Positions 5,653 through 5,841 of a DNA stretch of 5,841 nucleotides are shown here, one piece after another. Numbering within the stretch: the stretch's first letter is position 1; each line of letters begins with the position of its first letter. The DNA lies in contig JBEGVB010000141.1 of the NCBI GenBank assembly GCA_041178545.1, positions 1-5,841 of the forward strand. Direction: 5' to 3'. This stretch comes from JBEATZ01 sp041178545 (GTDB lineage: Bacteria; Planctomycetota; UBA1135; UBA2386). The position numbers and the translations under genes were made by a program. Under the pieces are notes generated by a model that saw only the letters and a program-made list of their open reading frames with translations, was not told the origin of the DNA and did no database searches.

Positions 5653-5787
5653 TCAAGCGCTGTGGAAGTCCTCGGTTTGCTTGGGCGGCTCGGCGGGTGC
5701 CGTGAGCACCCGGTAGTAGCACCAGCCCACGAGCCCAACCACGAAGACGAGACTCAACACCATCGAGACGAATCCAGCAGTGGTCAT
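5653..5787 (-). CDS. Small single-helix membrane protein, 44 residues
   Basis: ATG 5785-5787 to TGA 5653-5655 encodes a 44-residue protein. Residues 1-5 (MTTAG) precede a hydrophobic helix at about 6-28 (FVSMVLSLVFVVGLVGW and following), then C-Y-Y-R-V-L-T and an acidic/proline tail ending D-F-H-S-A. AGGGAGG lies 6-7 nt before the ATG. The start overlaps the stop of the upstream gene as ATGA, so the two are translationally coupled. Small one-helix proteins placed like this are often accessory subunits of a larger membrane protein, such as CcoQ-type oxidase subunits or symporter small subunits. Which applies is not visible. The family is not firmly recognised. Confidence 0.75.
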   Translation of the reverse strand: MTTAGFVSMVLSLVFVVGLVGWCYYRVLTAPAEPPKQTEDFHSA

Positions 5788-5840
5788 CGTGCACCTCCCT
5801 TGGGGGCAGCAGGCATCTCGTCGGGCGGCGGCAGCTTGCC
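5784..5840 (-). CDS. C-terminal end of an unidentified protein (gene continues past window)
   Basis: The minus-strand frame ending at TGA 5784-5786 gives 18 visible residues, G-K-L-P-P-P-D-E-M-P-A-A-P-K-G-G-A-R, a hydrophilic Pro/Ala/Gly tail. Its TGA overlaps the ATG of the 44-residue protein (ATGA), the usual sign of an operon. If the small protein is an accessory subunit, this gene may encode the main membrane subunit, but too little is visible to say. Confidence 0.55.
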   Translation of the reverse strand, partial: GKLPPPDEMPAAPKGGAR

Positions 5841-5841
5841 G

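Noticed and set aside
1..5841. CRISPR arrays, insertion sequences, tRNA or rRNA genes
   Set aside because: No spaced direct repeats other than the PKD duplication, no transposase motifs or terminal inverted repeats, and no cloverleaf or rRNA-like stretch was seen by eye.

Overview
This is high-GC bacterial DNA, most likely from a Planctomycetota lineage. The strongest clue is the first gene: a secreted PKD-repeat protein ending in a Gly/Cys-rich C-terminal domain of a kind I associate with deep-branching planctomycetes. The lineage call is inference from protein style; there is no marker gene here.

Layout. Positions 2-1405 (+) hold the 3' end of a PKD-repeat surface protein. A 9-bp GC hairpin separates it from a ROK-family sugar kinase (1487-2182, +) that looks like a polyphosphate-glucokinase-type enzyme. 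After another hairpin and about 200 bp without a convincing gene comes a family 2 glycosyltransferase with C-terminal membrane helices (2419-3396, +). A signal-peptide protein built from two homologous halves follows, probably an outer-membrane beta-barrel (3445-4494, +). On the minus strand, converging on it, is a thioredoxin/TlpA-like gene (4516-5520). Upstream of that are a 44-residue single-helix membrane protein (5653-5787, -) and the last 18 codons of a gene that overlaps its start (5784-5840, -).

The main result is in the thioredoxin-like gene. It is interrupted by one in-frame TGA (5338-5340) exactly where the first cysteine of the thioredoxin W-C-G-P-C motif should be. The frame is the same on both sides, the upstream part carries a strong Shine-Dalgarno and a signal peptide, and two hairpins follow the TGA at distances expected of a bacterial SECIS element. 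One of them is a perfect 7-bp stem made with codons otherwise rare in this gene. I read it as a selenoprotein with a U-G-P-C redox centre: a secreted thioredoxin-like domain fused to an Ala/Lys/Glu-rich helical tail. No selenocysteine machinery (selA, selB, selC, selD) lies in this window, so the call needs the rest of the genome.

The genes do not form one obvious pathway. The plus-strand genes are mostly sugar- and envelope-related (kinase, glycosyltransferase, surface proteins); the minus-strand ones are a periplasmic redox protein and a separate membrane-protein operon end. Strong hairpins without a T tract sit after four gene ends.
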